DNA from: Cardinalis cardinalis
Lineage: Eukaryota; Chordata; Aves; Passeriformes; Cardinalidae
Length of the DNA stretch: 64,000 nt
Assembly (NCBI GenBank): GCA_014549065.1
Contig: JACDOX010000007.1
Span: 8,469,768 to 8,533,767 of the forward strand
Direction of reading: 5' to 3'
The number at the start of each line of letters is the position of its first letter. The first letter of the stretch is position 1. The translations under genes were made by a program, and so were the position numbers. Positions 27,701 through 39,741 of the stretch are shown here, piece after piece. A model generated the notes under the pieces. That model had not been told where the DNA came from, ran no database searches, and saw only the letters and a program-made list of their open reading frames with translations.

Positions 27701-30700
27701 TCAGATTGCTGAATGCTCTTCAGATGCAGAGATTCACTCAGTCCAGTTCCAACACAACTGGACATGCTGGAAATAGCAAAGGAGGCAGTTCTCATATACA
27801 AGGCAGAAATCTCAACTAAAACAATTGGAAAAGCAAATAAGATTTTTCTAAATATCTATGCTAAAATGGAATTTCATATATTTTTGAGAGGGTGTAGCAT
27901 AGGTATCATCTGACAAGATAAAAAGTGAATATTTAAAAGGTATGCTTCAATAAAGAATATTAATCTGTTCACATATAGTATAGTTATCGATTATATTTTT
28001 ATATTAAACAGGTGTCATTTAATTTTTTCTTCCATCTGAAAACAATATTGTTTTACTGTCCTGATTTCATAATATAGGAATGCTGTGTAAATGGAAAGCT
28101 GTTCTATTTCTATTAAAGATTAAAAGTATTCAATGATCAGAGGTGTTGCAGGAATATAATTTAATTTAAGACCAGTAATTTGTGTAAATAAATGTCTAAT
28201 ATGAAAGAATCACCACAAGAGAAAATCAAGAATGTTCAATTTTTCATGATACTTATCAAAAGAACAAAAGAGTTCATGCTCATTAAAAAAGTTCTAAAAA
28301 TANCAAGGTTCAATTCCTCCTATGGGTTCAAATGAATTTTTTATTTTCCATTTGAAAATTAGGATTGTGCCATATACATGCTTTTTTTTGTGCATGCATG
28401 AATTGAATTTAAACTTTTCTATTAAATTATTAACCATGGTTTCAGTATGCTCTAAGGTGAGCAAATTAAGAAATCTTGGATTGTAGGAGCTGTAAAAAGT
28501 GCTTGTATCAAGGGAACTGGTGTTAAAATTGCCAGGTGTTATCCAGAAATAGGCACTCAATATTTCCTTGCAACAAGAAATGTGTGCCTGATTTTNACTC
28601 TAAGTTCTTTTGGCTTTTGATTAGTTCACTGACTGATTAATGCTGGTAGATTACAGTAGGGGATGTTTTTTTCATCAAATTGAGTTTAATTGAAACTGAG
28701 GGTGATGCACAATAAACTTGAGGTGCTTTAAAGTTGAGCTCTGTACTACTTATGCATCTAAATATCAGCCTGTTCTTAAAGTTTGGAAATCTTTTTGCCC
28801 AAATGNTAAAGGATCAGAGAGGATTACTTTTGATCTCTAGAAACTGAACATGTGCAGTTTATACAAACCCATTCCAGATTTGCATTTCAACAAGTTAGAG
28901 GTGAGCATGTGATAAATTACTGACTTCCCAACAAAGACAAAACACAGAAAACAAATGACTGTAAATTCTCTTTAAGAGCAGTAATGTCAAGTTAAGGGAT
29001 GAAGTTCAGAATTTTGGGTTGGATTTGTTGGGGTTTTTTTTTTCCCAGAGAAGCACCATGGTTTAACATGGATTTAAATGTAGCCACCCTGGAAGGGCTA
29101 AATTCTGATATCTTTCTGCCATGACAAAGACTCTTTCTGTACAATTTGTTATCTAAGTACTCCAGACTATGCCTTCCTCAATGTACCAATGGCACGACTT
29201 GAATGTGCGGTGGAGACNTTCAAGTCTCAGGCTGACAACATCCTCTTGACAGAAGTTCTGGTCAGTTTTGTCTACTGAGAAATAAAGGCTTCTGGTAAAA
29301 TGTTGGTCTCTAATGTCCAAGCAGGCCTCATGCTTAATACTGTCAGCTTGTATAAATAAATATTTGTGATTATAAAAATTGTTATTTTCTATAGAATGAT
29401 CTTTTTTCATAGGCTTCTATGTAAGAAGACAACTCACAAAATATTTTCTGTATGAATTTTAGCATTAGCTGAGTTTTTATCTACGGGGATAAAATTAAGC
29501 TTGATTAAGCTTAAATGTAATTAGGCTTACATGTGGCAAAGACATATAGCTGATCTCTAGGCTGAATATCAGTTCCCCATTATGAGAGTCTGATGGAGTT
29601 TTAGACAATTCAAATTTTATGTCTACATTTGAGCTCTTTACTTTAGACTGTTGTTCCAATCAATGGAGAAAAGTGCTCCTTAAAGGAAGTCCACCTGTCC
29701 TATTTTAAATGCTTGTCTTAATGACTTTGGAGATGCCTGTCTTCTTCCACTGACCACAGAAAGCACAGAGTGTGACTGCATCAGGACTAGACATCATGCC
29801 TATGAATGACAAATTGCAGCAGAGGTATCCATCCTCAGCGATGAAAGGAAACTTGTGTGATACTGAGTTTTCAGCCCATTAGCAGCCTTTTTGTTCTTTG
29901 GCCACTGGGCCACAGTTAACTGAGTTGTTAACTCATCTCCAGTTCCTCATTAAGTNGAATGAGAATTTGGTCATCTGTCCATAGCAGTTTTGTGCCGGAT
30001 TATGAGAAGTTCTGGTTAATCTGCCGCCTCTCATATATCAGAAGCTGCAGTGTGTGCATCTTTCTCCCATCAAACTTGGATGACTNTACCCTCACCTTCT
30101 GAAGTCCATGTGAAGTCAGTACTTGTAGTTCAGTCCATATCAAACAAAATGCAGCAAAATATCAAAGGTTCACCACTGCAAATGTAAGGTGGAGTAGTTG
30201 CAATCCCTTTACAGTAGATTACTTATTTTTTCTAGAAAGATCTTTAATTTATGCTGAATATTGTGGCCTCTGTTCCTACCTTTTGAACTTACCTCCAAAA
30301 GCAAGCAACATGTTGGGTTTTTTAAAGGAGTCATTTGAGGCCTGACTAGTCATTTGTAAGTTGCTATATTTAGGCAAGACTTTAGGCCCTCTATACTGAG
30401 CCACTAGAACCTTTTTAACTCATGATATCTACTGTGATCATGTGAGTTAGTAGTGCTATTAACCAAGTCAAAATATATAAAAATATGAAAGAATATTATT
30501 TCAGCCATTGAATTTTAGAAGAAACTTTGCTTAATCTTTCTACTTGACTTAATAAATTGTTNAGTAATGACAATACTTACAGAAATAATTACCTTTATTT
30601 GTCTAACATTAAGTTCATANGAATGATAACATCAATAATAACTTTACTTGGAGAAAATAAAATAGGCANAGTAATTATAAAATTCTGCTTAATGAAAACT

Positions 30701-33050
30701 GAACTCNTTTGCCTTTAGCATTGACAATATANCTTCATATAATGATCATAGTTTTTAAAGGAAAATAACTGACATGTTTGTCTCACTATCTTTGTTATTT
30801 AAATGATCATATATTATATAATTACCTTCAATGTAACCATCTTATCTTATGGAAGATCTGAGGGAAGGGAAAATAACTTAAATCTAATGACTTTTCTGGC
30901 ACAATCAGTCCTTCATNCTCTATCCTTTTATGTGAATGAGAACTGATACAAATTTGAACAGGGGAGCCTTGAAATGCATAAGAAATACTGCCTCANATCA
31001 CCTGAATGCCATAAAGTAGACCTTTCCAGTCATCTGCTATCCAGATCCTATTCCCAGAAACATATCTATATCTGTTCTAAACATCTAACTCATCTTGCCA
31101 ATCTCTACCCAGGCTTTTTCAGAGGACCAGTTTGTTGTTGGCTTCTTTTTTCTGCTTTCTTTGGGTGCATCTTCAAACTTATTCCCTCCTCCCACAGCTT
31201 TGCACTTCTGTCCCAGCTCTCTTAGTAGGTGCAATTTCATAGGAAAATGTTATCATATCACAAGACTCTCTTCGCCCTCCAGCTCCGCTACTAACTGAAA
31301 CTTATTATGCTAACAAATTTCACTACAAAGTCACTGGTGCTCTGAACCCAGTGATCAGTGAGCAGAGGGAAGGGGGAATCTTCATGAGAAGGAGAGAAGC
31401 TAGCATGGGAGCAAGAGAGGAATCCTGAAAGCTGGAAGCCCTCCAAGTCTCATCTCTCTAGATGATTGCTTACTTGATAGAAAGACGTGGTTTCCTGCAA
31501 ATTAGTTAAGCCGTGTCATACATAGCTGAGACTAAGGGATGGGTGATAGTTGTTTGCTCTGCCAGCCAGGCAATTTGGTGGCAGGCAGGAGCACTGGTGT
31601 TTTTATTGTATGGTACTTTGTGTGGCACAGGACCCCTATGTTTTATTTTGGAAGAGTTCATGCTTTTAGCTTGTTTAAAATGAAGAATTTACTGCAGTTC
31701 TATCAAAGCTGCTCTAGGAGAGCCAGTGGCTCCTCTGGGCAACCAGAAGAATGATCATTCTGCCCATCACATCTGCTGTACCTNAGAAAAGAAACAGAAG
31801 CTGGGGAGCACTGCCAGAGACGAGGAGCAAGCCAGTATATATCCCAGCAGTTTTCTCCATTCCTTATGAAACAGAGCTGCCCTCAACCCCAGGCTCCTGT
31901 CAATTTTTGATTTGCAAATCCTTCTCTTGGTANCCCAAGTATTCACCCATTTATTCTCTCTAAGACTGGGAAGATTTGTANAGGCTATGCCTTCTCTCAG
32001 GTTTTCCTGAGAGAAGATATGTTGCCTTACCACCTGATGTTTACGCTTTTGTGTAAATGAGTTGGAAATATGGAAATTATCAATTAGCTAATGCCAAATA
32101 CAGAATTACGAAAAGCTCAACAAATAATTCATCTGCTCCTGGCCACAGATTTGGCAAGACTGTAAATTATTGCACTCTGGGGCTATATAGGCATAAGGAA
32201 GCNTACTGTTGTGAAATCTGAGTCATTCTTCAGCACAGAGAAATGAATGTGCATCTACTTTGGGAAAATACAGATGACTGAGAATAAATGATGGATTGAT
32301 TAAAAAGCATATGTTTCTGATGAAATTTGAAATACAGTGTCACAAGTAAGTTATACTACAGTCAGTGACTAATTGAAGCCCCTTCAGCAAATAAATATCT
32401 GTGTCATGTGTGAACCAGAAGAGACCTAGATTCCTCTGGCTTCAAACCTTGAAATTGAGTTGGCATCAAACTGTATCATGGTGTGGTGATTAGCCACACT
32501 GCGAGTAAGCTTGCAGCAATGTTTCTGTTTGAAGACAGATTCTCAAATCCCTCCAAAAGCCACACGCAGTGATGTCACCTTGAACACTGACAGGATGGGT
32601 TTTTCTTGGGTCTTTCACATTTGAAATCAAGGGTTAGAAGTCCCACATTCTGGATGCACCCAAGGAATAGAAGATTGTTTAAGTAAAAACAGCAGGNGAG
32701 GATGAAAGGGGCTGACTGAGCAGAGGAGTCCACATGTCAGCAATAGGGAGCTGGTACAGTCTAAACTGGAAATGTTTAAGAGCCCTCTCCAGCATAACGC
32801 ACTCCATTCTGCAGGTTTACAAAAGGACACCTCATAACCTATTTCTACAATTCTTCAGAAAAATCCCTTGTCAGGATATAAAACATGAAATATGACAGTC
32901 TTTACAGCAGTCCTTTTCACTTTGAGGCCCTACTTTGTGCCAAACTTTGAAGGGAGGTGTTGCCTTCTCCATGGAGCAATCGGTATTAAAGCTGTATGTA
33001 AAGGACTGAGAGGAATTTTCAAATTTGTTTTTCAATGCAGCAGTGCTTTA
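24739..33050. other. long AT-rich non-coding stretch
   Basis: No recognisable exon or named repeat. A 13-14 base poly-A lies near 27240. Frames of up to 121 codons (27454-27819) have no recognisable domain. A minus-strand frame at 29153-29410 is slightly protein-like but unsupported. Confidence 0.5.
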
Positions 33051-33760
33051 AACAGCTAGTAAAAAATCTGATTGAGAATTGCAACTATTGTGTTCAGGAT
33101 GTTGTAATAGGATTCCTTTTCTCAAAACTTTTTGTAAGTACAGCCTGACAGCAATAGGACTGTGTGGCAGACCCTCAAAGGAGAGGTGATTGCTGTGTTT
33201 TGTGGCATGAGAACCACAGGAATGCAAAAAATGACAATTCAGAGTCTTTCATGTTTGTGCCATTATGGATTCTGTGAAGTTAATGTTAACTGTTCAGAGT
33301 GTCTAACATTAGTCAAAGCTTCCTTTAAGCAGCACTTTAATGTACTCTATTGTTTTACATGTCTGTTGAATTTTAGCAAATTGTTCAGTTGCCTCAATAT
33401 TATAAGTTTAAGGAAATCTAGATGTCAATTCCTATTAAACTGGCCTTAGTTTTATATTGTTAATTCAGTTGTCTTTCACACTCTAGCTGCTAAATCTAAA
33501 GAACTCTTTACAAAGGCAGATTTATGATGGATGCCATCTGGCCTGATAGAAGGAAACAGATATTGATTTTTAATATTTTCTCCAAACTTGTTTACTCTAG
33601 GATAATACAGCAGCTGTGTGGCGGCTTGTCTCAGAGTGGAAAGGATTATTACCAGTGCCTTTTGATGAGATAAATTACCTAGAATGACTTGAATGGCTAA
33701 AGGGTATACTTTGATGTTATGTCGCTTCATTTACCCTTATGACTAAATGATTATTGATTT
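33051..33760. promoter_or_regulatory. candidate conserved non-coding element
   Basis: This block has the texture typical of deeply conserved vertebrate enhancers: evenly mixed composition, few homopolymers, many overlapping AT-core motifs, no repeat similarity and few N bases. Near 33740-33770, ATGACTAAATGATTATTGAT carries AP-1-like and homeodomain-like cores. Conservation cannot be measured here, so this rests on pattern judgement only. Confidence 0.25.
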
Positions 33761-35091
33761 TATATTTTTAAGCTCTTGAAACGTGAAAATAAGTTGGTAG
33801 AGAAGCCTAGCTGTGTTAGTTTTATTAATTTATTTCTGCAGGGCATAATTCACTTTGGACCAGGTTGTGAAGGTTTTGGGTTCATGACCGACTCCAGATA
33901 CAGTTGCAAAGAAATGGCTTATTTATATAGTCATTGCAAGTAGTTCCAAAATCAATACAGTCTGGGATTGGATGATTAAACTTAGTCCCTTTGTGGGATT
34001 CATTCCTGTAGCTACCTCTGAAATGATCTTGACTGAAGCAGATTCATGTGATCCAGTCTACAAATAGCAAGTTTGTTCAAGTTGAAAAAATATTTTTTGC
34101 TCATCATTTTTTTATCTACTCTGTTCACTCAGTGACATTTTAACAACCAGAAAAAACCAGTTGATTGACTACTTCAATGAAATCACTAATCTGCATTCAA
34201 AGAGTTGCCTCCAAAGACTACTTAGATTTTCCATGGATAGATTTAACTACTGCTTTGATCAGTTATTCCCAGTATGCAGTGGATTTAGGTCTCTGTACTT
34301 ATGTAGGCAGCAGGAATCCAAGGTGTACACTAAACCTTTAAATAGTCTTCACAGTTCAAAACAGCTATTTGCCTTTTGTGTACAGCAGACACATACATAT
34401 TTCTGTGAACTATTGCCTTTTCTATCATCATTTAACATGCTNGTGCTATTCAATGTTTGCCTGAAATGTGACTCTCTTGTCAGTCTGTTGAAGTATTTTG
34501 TAGACACTGGAACAAGTGCAAAAATGTGCTCCAAAAAAATTTTCTCTCTCTCTCCAGTTTCCCACAATGACTATTTATATATGCACTTTGCTTGGTGCTT
34601 CTTTATTCCAACAAGGGTACTTTTAAGCTTAATTTCTTCTGGAAAGTTTCAGCAACAAATAAACTGTCCTGTCTTATTTTGTCTCAAAAACTGGGATTCA
34701 GAATCCTGGCATTTCATTTCTATAGACCGCGAGTAAGTTATAAATGTTGCCAACACTATTTCACCTGTCTAGAAGGAACTGAAGGCAATAATATATATAA
34801 CAAAAGCCATAGCTCTAAAAAAGTTTATTACTTGGAAGAGTTAGCAGTACATGAACCTGCACAGGACTGTCTAAACTGAAGAACAATATTTCACAATTTA
34901 ACAGTACATATCCATCTATCTCCTGTACAGGCTATTAACCATATGCTTGTCTCTTGTTCAGATGTAACTAAATGTGAAGTTGTATTGGTTTTTCTTTAAA
35001 TGTGTGTTTCACCTAAAACTTGGTGTTTCTAAAACACAAGGATCTTTCTCAATGTTACATTTATGTAGAGAATATAACTTTATATATGTCC

Positions 35092-35134
35092 GTGTCTGTG
35101 TGTGTGTNTGTGTGTGTGTGTGTGTGTGTGTGTA
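35092..35134. repeat. (TG)n microsatellite
   Basis: About 20 near-perfect TG units, with one C and one N interrupting. It creates artificial Val/Cys-rich open frames (34974-35222 and 35020-35211), which are not genes. Confidence 0.97.
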
Positions 35135-35339
35135 TTGTCATTCAAGAATATTATTCCCCCAAAGGATCTTTCATTGTAATAAGCCCTTGGCAGCATATTT
35201 TGCAGAGTTAAAAAAGGTGTAAAACACTTTTCCATACTTTAGCCACATGATATGTATAATTAATGTGTAGTAAATTATATTGCCCAGTTTAAGGCTTGTT
35301 TAAATGCATAGAATTTGAAGTCTAATGCAGGAATAAAAT

Positions 35340-36600
35340 AACTTTTGGATCAGTGTAATGTAATATGTTGATCCATTTTACGGGGTGGTGGTGATTATTT
35401 AATTAATCACCTTTTGACAATTATTCACACTGGTCCAAATCAAGGTCTCCATTAAAACCAAAGAATAGCTTCATTACAAATGACCCATAAAAGTGTCAAG
35501 TGCTGGCAGTGAAGACAAGTAATTTCCTTTCCCTTTAAAACCATTAGATCGAATGATGGGGGTGGGGAAGGTGATGAAGTGCGTAATAGTGTGATTACAA
35601 AGAAAAGCTTAAACAGTAAATTTGACAGCCACGTTAGAGCGGATAGAAGATAAGGGTTATAAACTGTTGGTTCTATACCTCCAAAATATTTTAATTTTAT
35701 AAGAAGGCATGAATGAATGGGTTATATTTTTGAGAAACTTTTAAAATCATCTTTTGGTGTTTATTTATAAATTGAGATATGAAAATTGTTTGACTCAAAG
35801 CTTTGGAGATACAAAATAAACACTATCTTGCCTTCTGAATATTGCTTAAAATAGCAGTTAATTGAGACAAAATTGCTTTACAGCTCAGCGAGTATTTTCA
35901 AAGCCTGCTTATCTACAAAATCTTTTCTATATCTTATTGGTGAGGATAGCAGCAGGACCTTTATGTCAGTGTNATTATATTGGGCACTCTCTTTTACATC
36001 TGGAAAGTACCAAGAACTACTGATTGATTTTGTGTAGAGATAAAATTTCTCTCATCTTTGATTAAAGGTGGATTCTGCACCTTTTGCTGAAAGTCCTTGT
36101 GTTCTTACAATTCCAAAATATGCATAACCCTTTTAATTTTCAACTTCTGACAAAAATTTGTCTATTTTTCTAATGACCACTGCAGTTTCCATACAAAAGG
36201 ATTAATTTTTGAGCCTTTCAAATCCAGATATAATATTGCAGTTTAATATTAAATCCTGCCAAATAGACACATACTGAAATTATGCAGGAATGTAGCTTCA
36301 GAAAGTAAAACTTTCTGAATATTAGAGTGTCAATTTCAGAGGGGCTGAGCTAAAGAAAGCATTATTCACAAACTACGTTCTGATTTTGAGCACACATTTA
36401 ATATTGGTTGTACACTTGGTTGTAATTTTGTTTGGTTGAACTTTATCTTGTGGAATAGAGTCTTGCTAAGGAATTCCATTTACTGACCTTACCTCTTATG
36501 ACCTGCTTTCAAATTGTGTGAGTTAACAGGTGGTGGTCCTTAGCTCAGTTATCATCGCAAAAAAAGGTGAGAATAATGCTTTCACCTGAAANTTCTGGGT
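35340..36600. promoter_or_regulatory. candidate conserved non-coding element with homeodomain palindrome
   Basis: About 1.2 kb with almost no N bases, no repeat similarity and many AT-core motifs. It holds a perfect inverted repeat at 35390-35411 with arms GGTGATTA and TAATCACC and spacer TTTAAT. The right half contains ATTAATCA, the complement of TGATTAAT, the PBX-HOX composite consensus; the left half contains TGATTATT, one mismatch away. Enhancer function is inferred from motif layout, not shown. Confidence 0.3.
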
Positions 36601-36989
36601 AATCTTGCTAGCATAGATTCCACTTACTACAGGAGGTGAATATATATTTACTAGTTTTTCAAAAGAGCAGCAAATATTGACCAGTTCCAGAGATGTATTT
36701 GTTAAGTCTACTTGTCATTCTTTCTTTGATCTTCATTTGTTTCAAAGTCTTGCACCTAAGGTTGGACTAGTTACTGTAAAAAAAATCCCAAAAGTTCAAG
36801 TGCTGCTTCTAAAAACTAATGGCTATTGACGTTCATTAGGATTTCTGTGATGTTATCTAACCCTGTAAAGACATTTGCGGTATGCAGTTTACATTGTATC
36901 TGGTGATTGTATAATCATTATTGATTTTCCTTGTGTGTAGTACCTATGTCAAACAACCTAATATATTTAAATGGTGATTATTTCAGCAA

Positions 36990-37260
36990 TATATCTATTA
37001 TTAGATAAGATCAAAGGCGGTTAAGTGTGTAGCAGATAGTGTGATAAGATGATATAATGTGTGTTTGTGCCAGTGCCTGTGCCCTTTTGTTCATAAAGCT
37101 GCAATTCATAGAATTTAATGATTAACTCTCTGAAGCACGTTGTGATTTCTATCCTGTAGTAGAATAAAGTATGACAGATGGATTAAAAGAAGCCCACTCT
37201 TTAAGCAAAAGTCCTAGGAGTTATGTAAATGTAATACAATTAGATGAATTGATTTTCAAA
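36990..37260. promoter_or_regulatory. candidate conserved non-coding element
   Basis: GATAAGAT-type motifs repeat here: AGATAAGATC near 37003 and GATAAGATGATATAATG near 37040. There is no repeat similarity, no coding signal and no N base. It lies at the end of the 33-37 kb enhancer-like cluster. GATA-like cores are common by chance in AT-rich DNA, so confidence is low. Confidence 0.2.
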
Positions 37261-37401
37261 GACCATGGGAAATCACTCTCTATATTCCGTTCACTTCTTG
37301 TTTTCCTACCAGTACTTCTGAAGAAAACCAGAAATATATTTAGAAAGCTGCATGATTTCCCAAAGGATATAATNGCTGTTAATCCCATGTGTATGGATTA
37401 G

Positions 37402-39515
37402 CAGAGTAACTTGGTCCATAACAGCAAGTGATTTTGCAGGCTAATCTCATGAGTAGAATGGTTATTGTATTTTATTAGTGATCAAACANTTTTCCATTTG
37501 GACTGTAGCAGAAAAGCAGGAAATACAATGCATTCATTTAATATAAAAAAATTATATATTTTACTTGTGGAGTTTTTTTGCTTCTATTAATATCATTTAA
37601 TTAAAATATGTTTATGGTTAATAAATGAAAGTTTCACTATACATTTAATACAAATTTTAAAAATTTAAAAGTACACACCCCCCAAAAAGCAATATACCTG
37701 TCGTGCTGAGATGAAAGCAGAAACCCCAGGTTTTCGCTCTTTTTACTGTAAATATTTTATCACATTCTGCATCACTCTAAAAATCAGATGATATATTTTA
37801 AAATATAATAAGTGTGCATATGAAATGTAGTACCCTTGAAGGGGCAAATGTACTTTCTTAGCAAAANTTTATTAGGGTTTTCAAGTAATTCTCAAAGGTA
37901 GGGCCTGTGCACAACAGGCTTCATTTTCTGGGGCTCCATTCTCAGTTTTGAGGTGATTCATGTGCAAGTACTAAGNCTCAAATCTGAGCTATTGCCCGTG
38001 ACTCACTGTGTTGTGGGCATGTGCCAGCTGTGTTAGGGTTATACAGATCCTCTCTGCCACTCTCCATCACACAGTATGGAGATGCATGCTGCGGACACTA
38101 GCTTCTACTAATGTCCACAAAATTAGTTTTTGATTTCACTCTTTCCCTTCCCCATCCAGCTGTAAGAATTGAAACCATTAAGATCCCAAACTGTGTGTTC
38201 CACAAGAAAGTTACCAACATTGACAGTCAAATGCTGGAGCAAATCATGTTGATCTTTCCCAATTAATCTCAAGGAAAATCAGACATATTATTTAAACAAT
38301 TAATATTATTTTGTGCCATAGCCTGTGTAAATCTGTTTGAAGTAGCTGAGGAATGTCTCAGGGCCTCCTCTTCCAGCTACTCTGACTGAAAGTGATCATT
38401 CTGATGACCAAATATTAAGAGGTAACTCCAGCAGAGAGAATAGATTTGCAGTCAAATGCAGTCAAAGCCTTTATCTGTTCACCAATATATCTGGACTGTT
38501 CACAGTGGTCTGCTTTGTTTTAGCCTGTCCANAAAGATGATGATGCCCAAATCTTGTACTACCATGCTGGAGTGTGCTCCAGTGCAAGGCACTCACACAC
38601 AGTGTCTCTTTGCTGTAGTTTTCCACTGTGGCCTGTTCTTGAATTCCCCTGGTGCTCCACAATGACCCCCATCATGGGTAAAAATGACAGTCTTGATGAT
38701 GTGTACTCTCCTCTCAGACAGGAGAACATTGCTTTCAGTTGGAAAAGCTTCTTCGAGTGAATACCCTTTGTTAATTCCCTGTTGTGGAAAAATGGTCTTT
38801 TTTGTTGGAAAATATTCTTCTGTGACTGAACAGTAGAGCTGAATGATAACTTATTTATTTTAATAATTTTCTCTAGATCCTAGTTGTGCAAGTCTCACAA
38901 TGAAAGCAACTGCAATCAAAGAATTGTGAGGAATAATTCTGTTGAGGCTTGTAGAATAGCAAATGGAGCTATAAAGATATTTACCATATGTGAATGCCAA
39001 GGATAAATCTTACACTGTAAAGATTCCTTCATGTTTAACATTAATTAAAGATATCTTATTCAGTACAAAGTGTTGAAACACTCCAATAATCATTGTCCTG
39101 ACATTACAAATTGACATAGTTATTCCTGTGCAAGCTATCCAGATAGGCTCAGTTGTAGGACTTGGGCCTATGTAATCATCTCTGTTATACATACAAATGC
39201 ACCAGCTGAACATTATGCTACCCTGTAATGTGTCAAGAAGGCAAACAGAAGTAGAAATCGGTGGCCTGAAGAAGAGGAAGGTCCTAAATTAAGCCATCTT
39301 CACAGAGAACATCCCACCTTTCTTCCATGTACTTGTGATTCAGGTCCGTCTTGGCACTGTTCAGAGCTCTAAGTCAGCCTCACAAAACAATAGGTGTAAA
39401 AGCACAAGTGACTTGTTCTTAGGGATTTATTTCTCTGCAGAAAATACAGGAATGTTGCTTTAGTTCGCATTTAGAACCTTAACTGTATAGGAGTTTCCTT
39501 TTTATCCTCTGATAT
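37402..39515. other. AT-rich non-coding stretch
   Basis: No gene, named repeat or clear motif recognised. Frames at 38456-38760 overlap in several phases on both strands and look random. Confidence 0.5.
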
Positions 39516-39533
39516 TTTACACTTGGAGCAACA

Positions 39534-39689
39534 ATGCCATTATTTGTGCAAGACTGTTCAGCCTTTGCGGTCACTAGGAAAAATGAAGAAGAAGAGCTCT
39601 ACGATTGCCACGTCTGGAGTCTATGCTTCCTTCTGCTACAGTCAGAGTGTGGGAGAAGTCAGAGTAAGCAGCCAGGAGCAGCGCTATGA
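39534..39689 (+). CDS. weak candidate short coding frame or exon
   Basis: A 51-codon frame opens at ATG 39534 (AACAATG context, A at -3) and reads MPLFVQDCSAFAVTRKNEEE followed by ELYDCHVWSLCFLLLQ, ending at TGA 39687-39689. The overlapping frame (39523-39741) is also open. The block is richer in CpG than its surroundings (GCGGTC, TACGATT, CACGTC, GCGCTA). A pyrimidine-rich stretch ends at an AG shortly upstream, and an AGA|GTAAGC donor-like site lies near 39665. No family is recognised and no neighbouring exon was found. Chance is the most likely explanation. Confidence 0.12.
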   Translation: MPLFVQDCSAFAVTRKNEEEELYDCHVWSLCFLLLQSECGRSQSKQPGAAL

Positions 39690-39741
39690 GCAAGTTTGCA
39701 GGGGGCATCCTAGCTGTCAAGTAATTCTTCTACATTTCTGA

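Noticed and set aside
29153..29410. 85-codon minus-strand frame, slightly protein-like
   Set aside because: No family, no splice signals and one unknown codon; chance not excluded.
34974..35222. Two plus-strand frames rich in Val and Cys
   Set aside because: They run through the TG microsatellite and owe their length to it.
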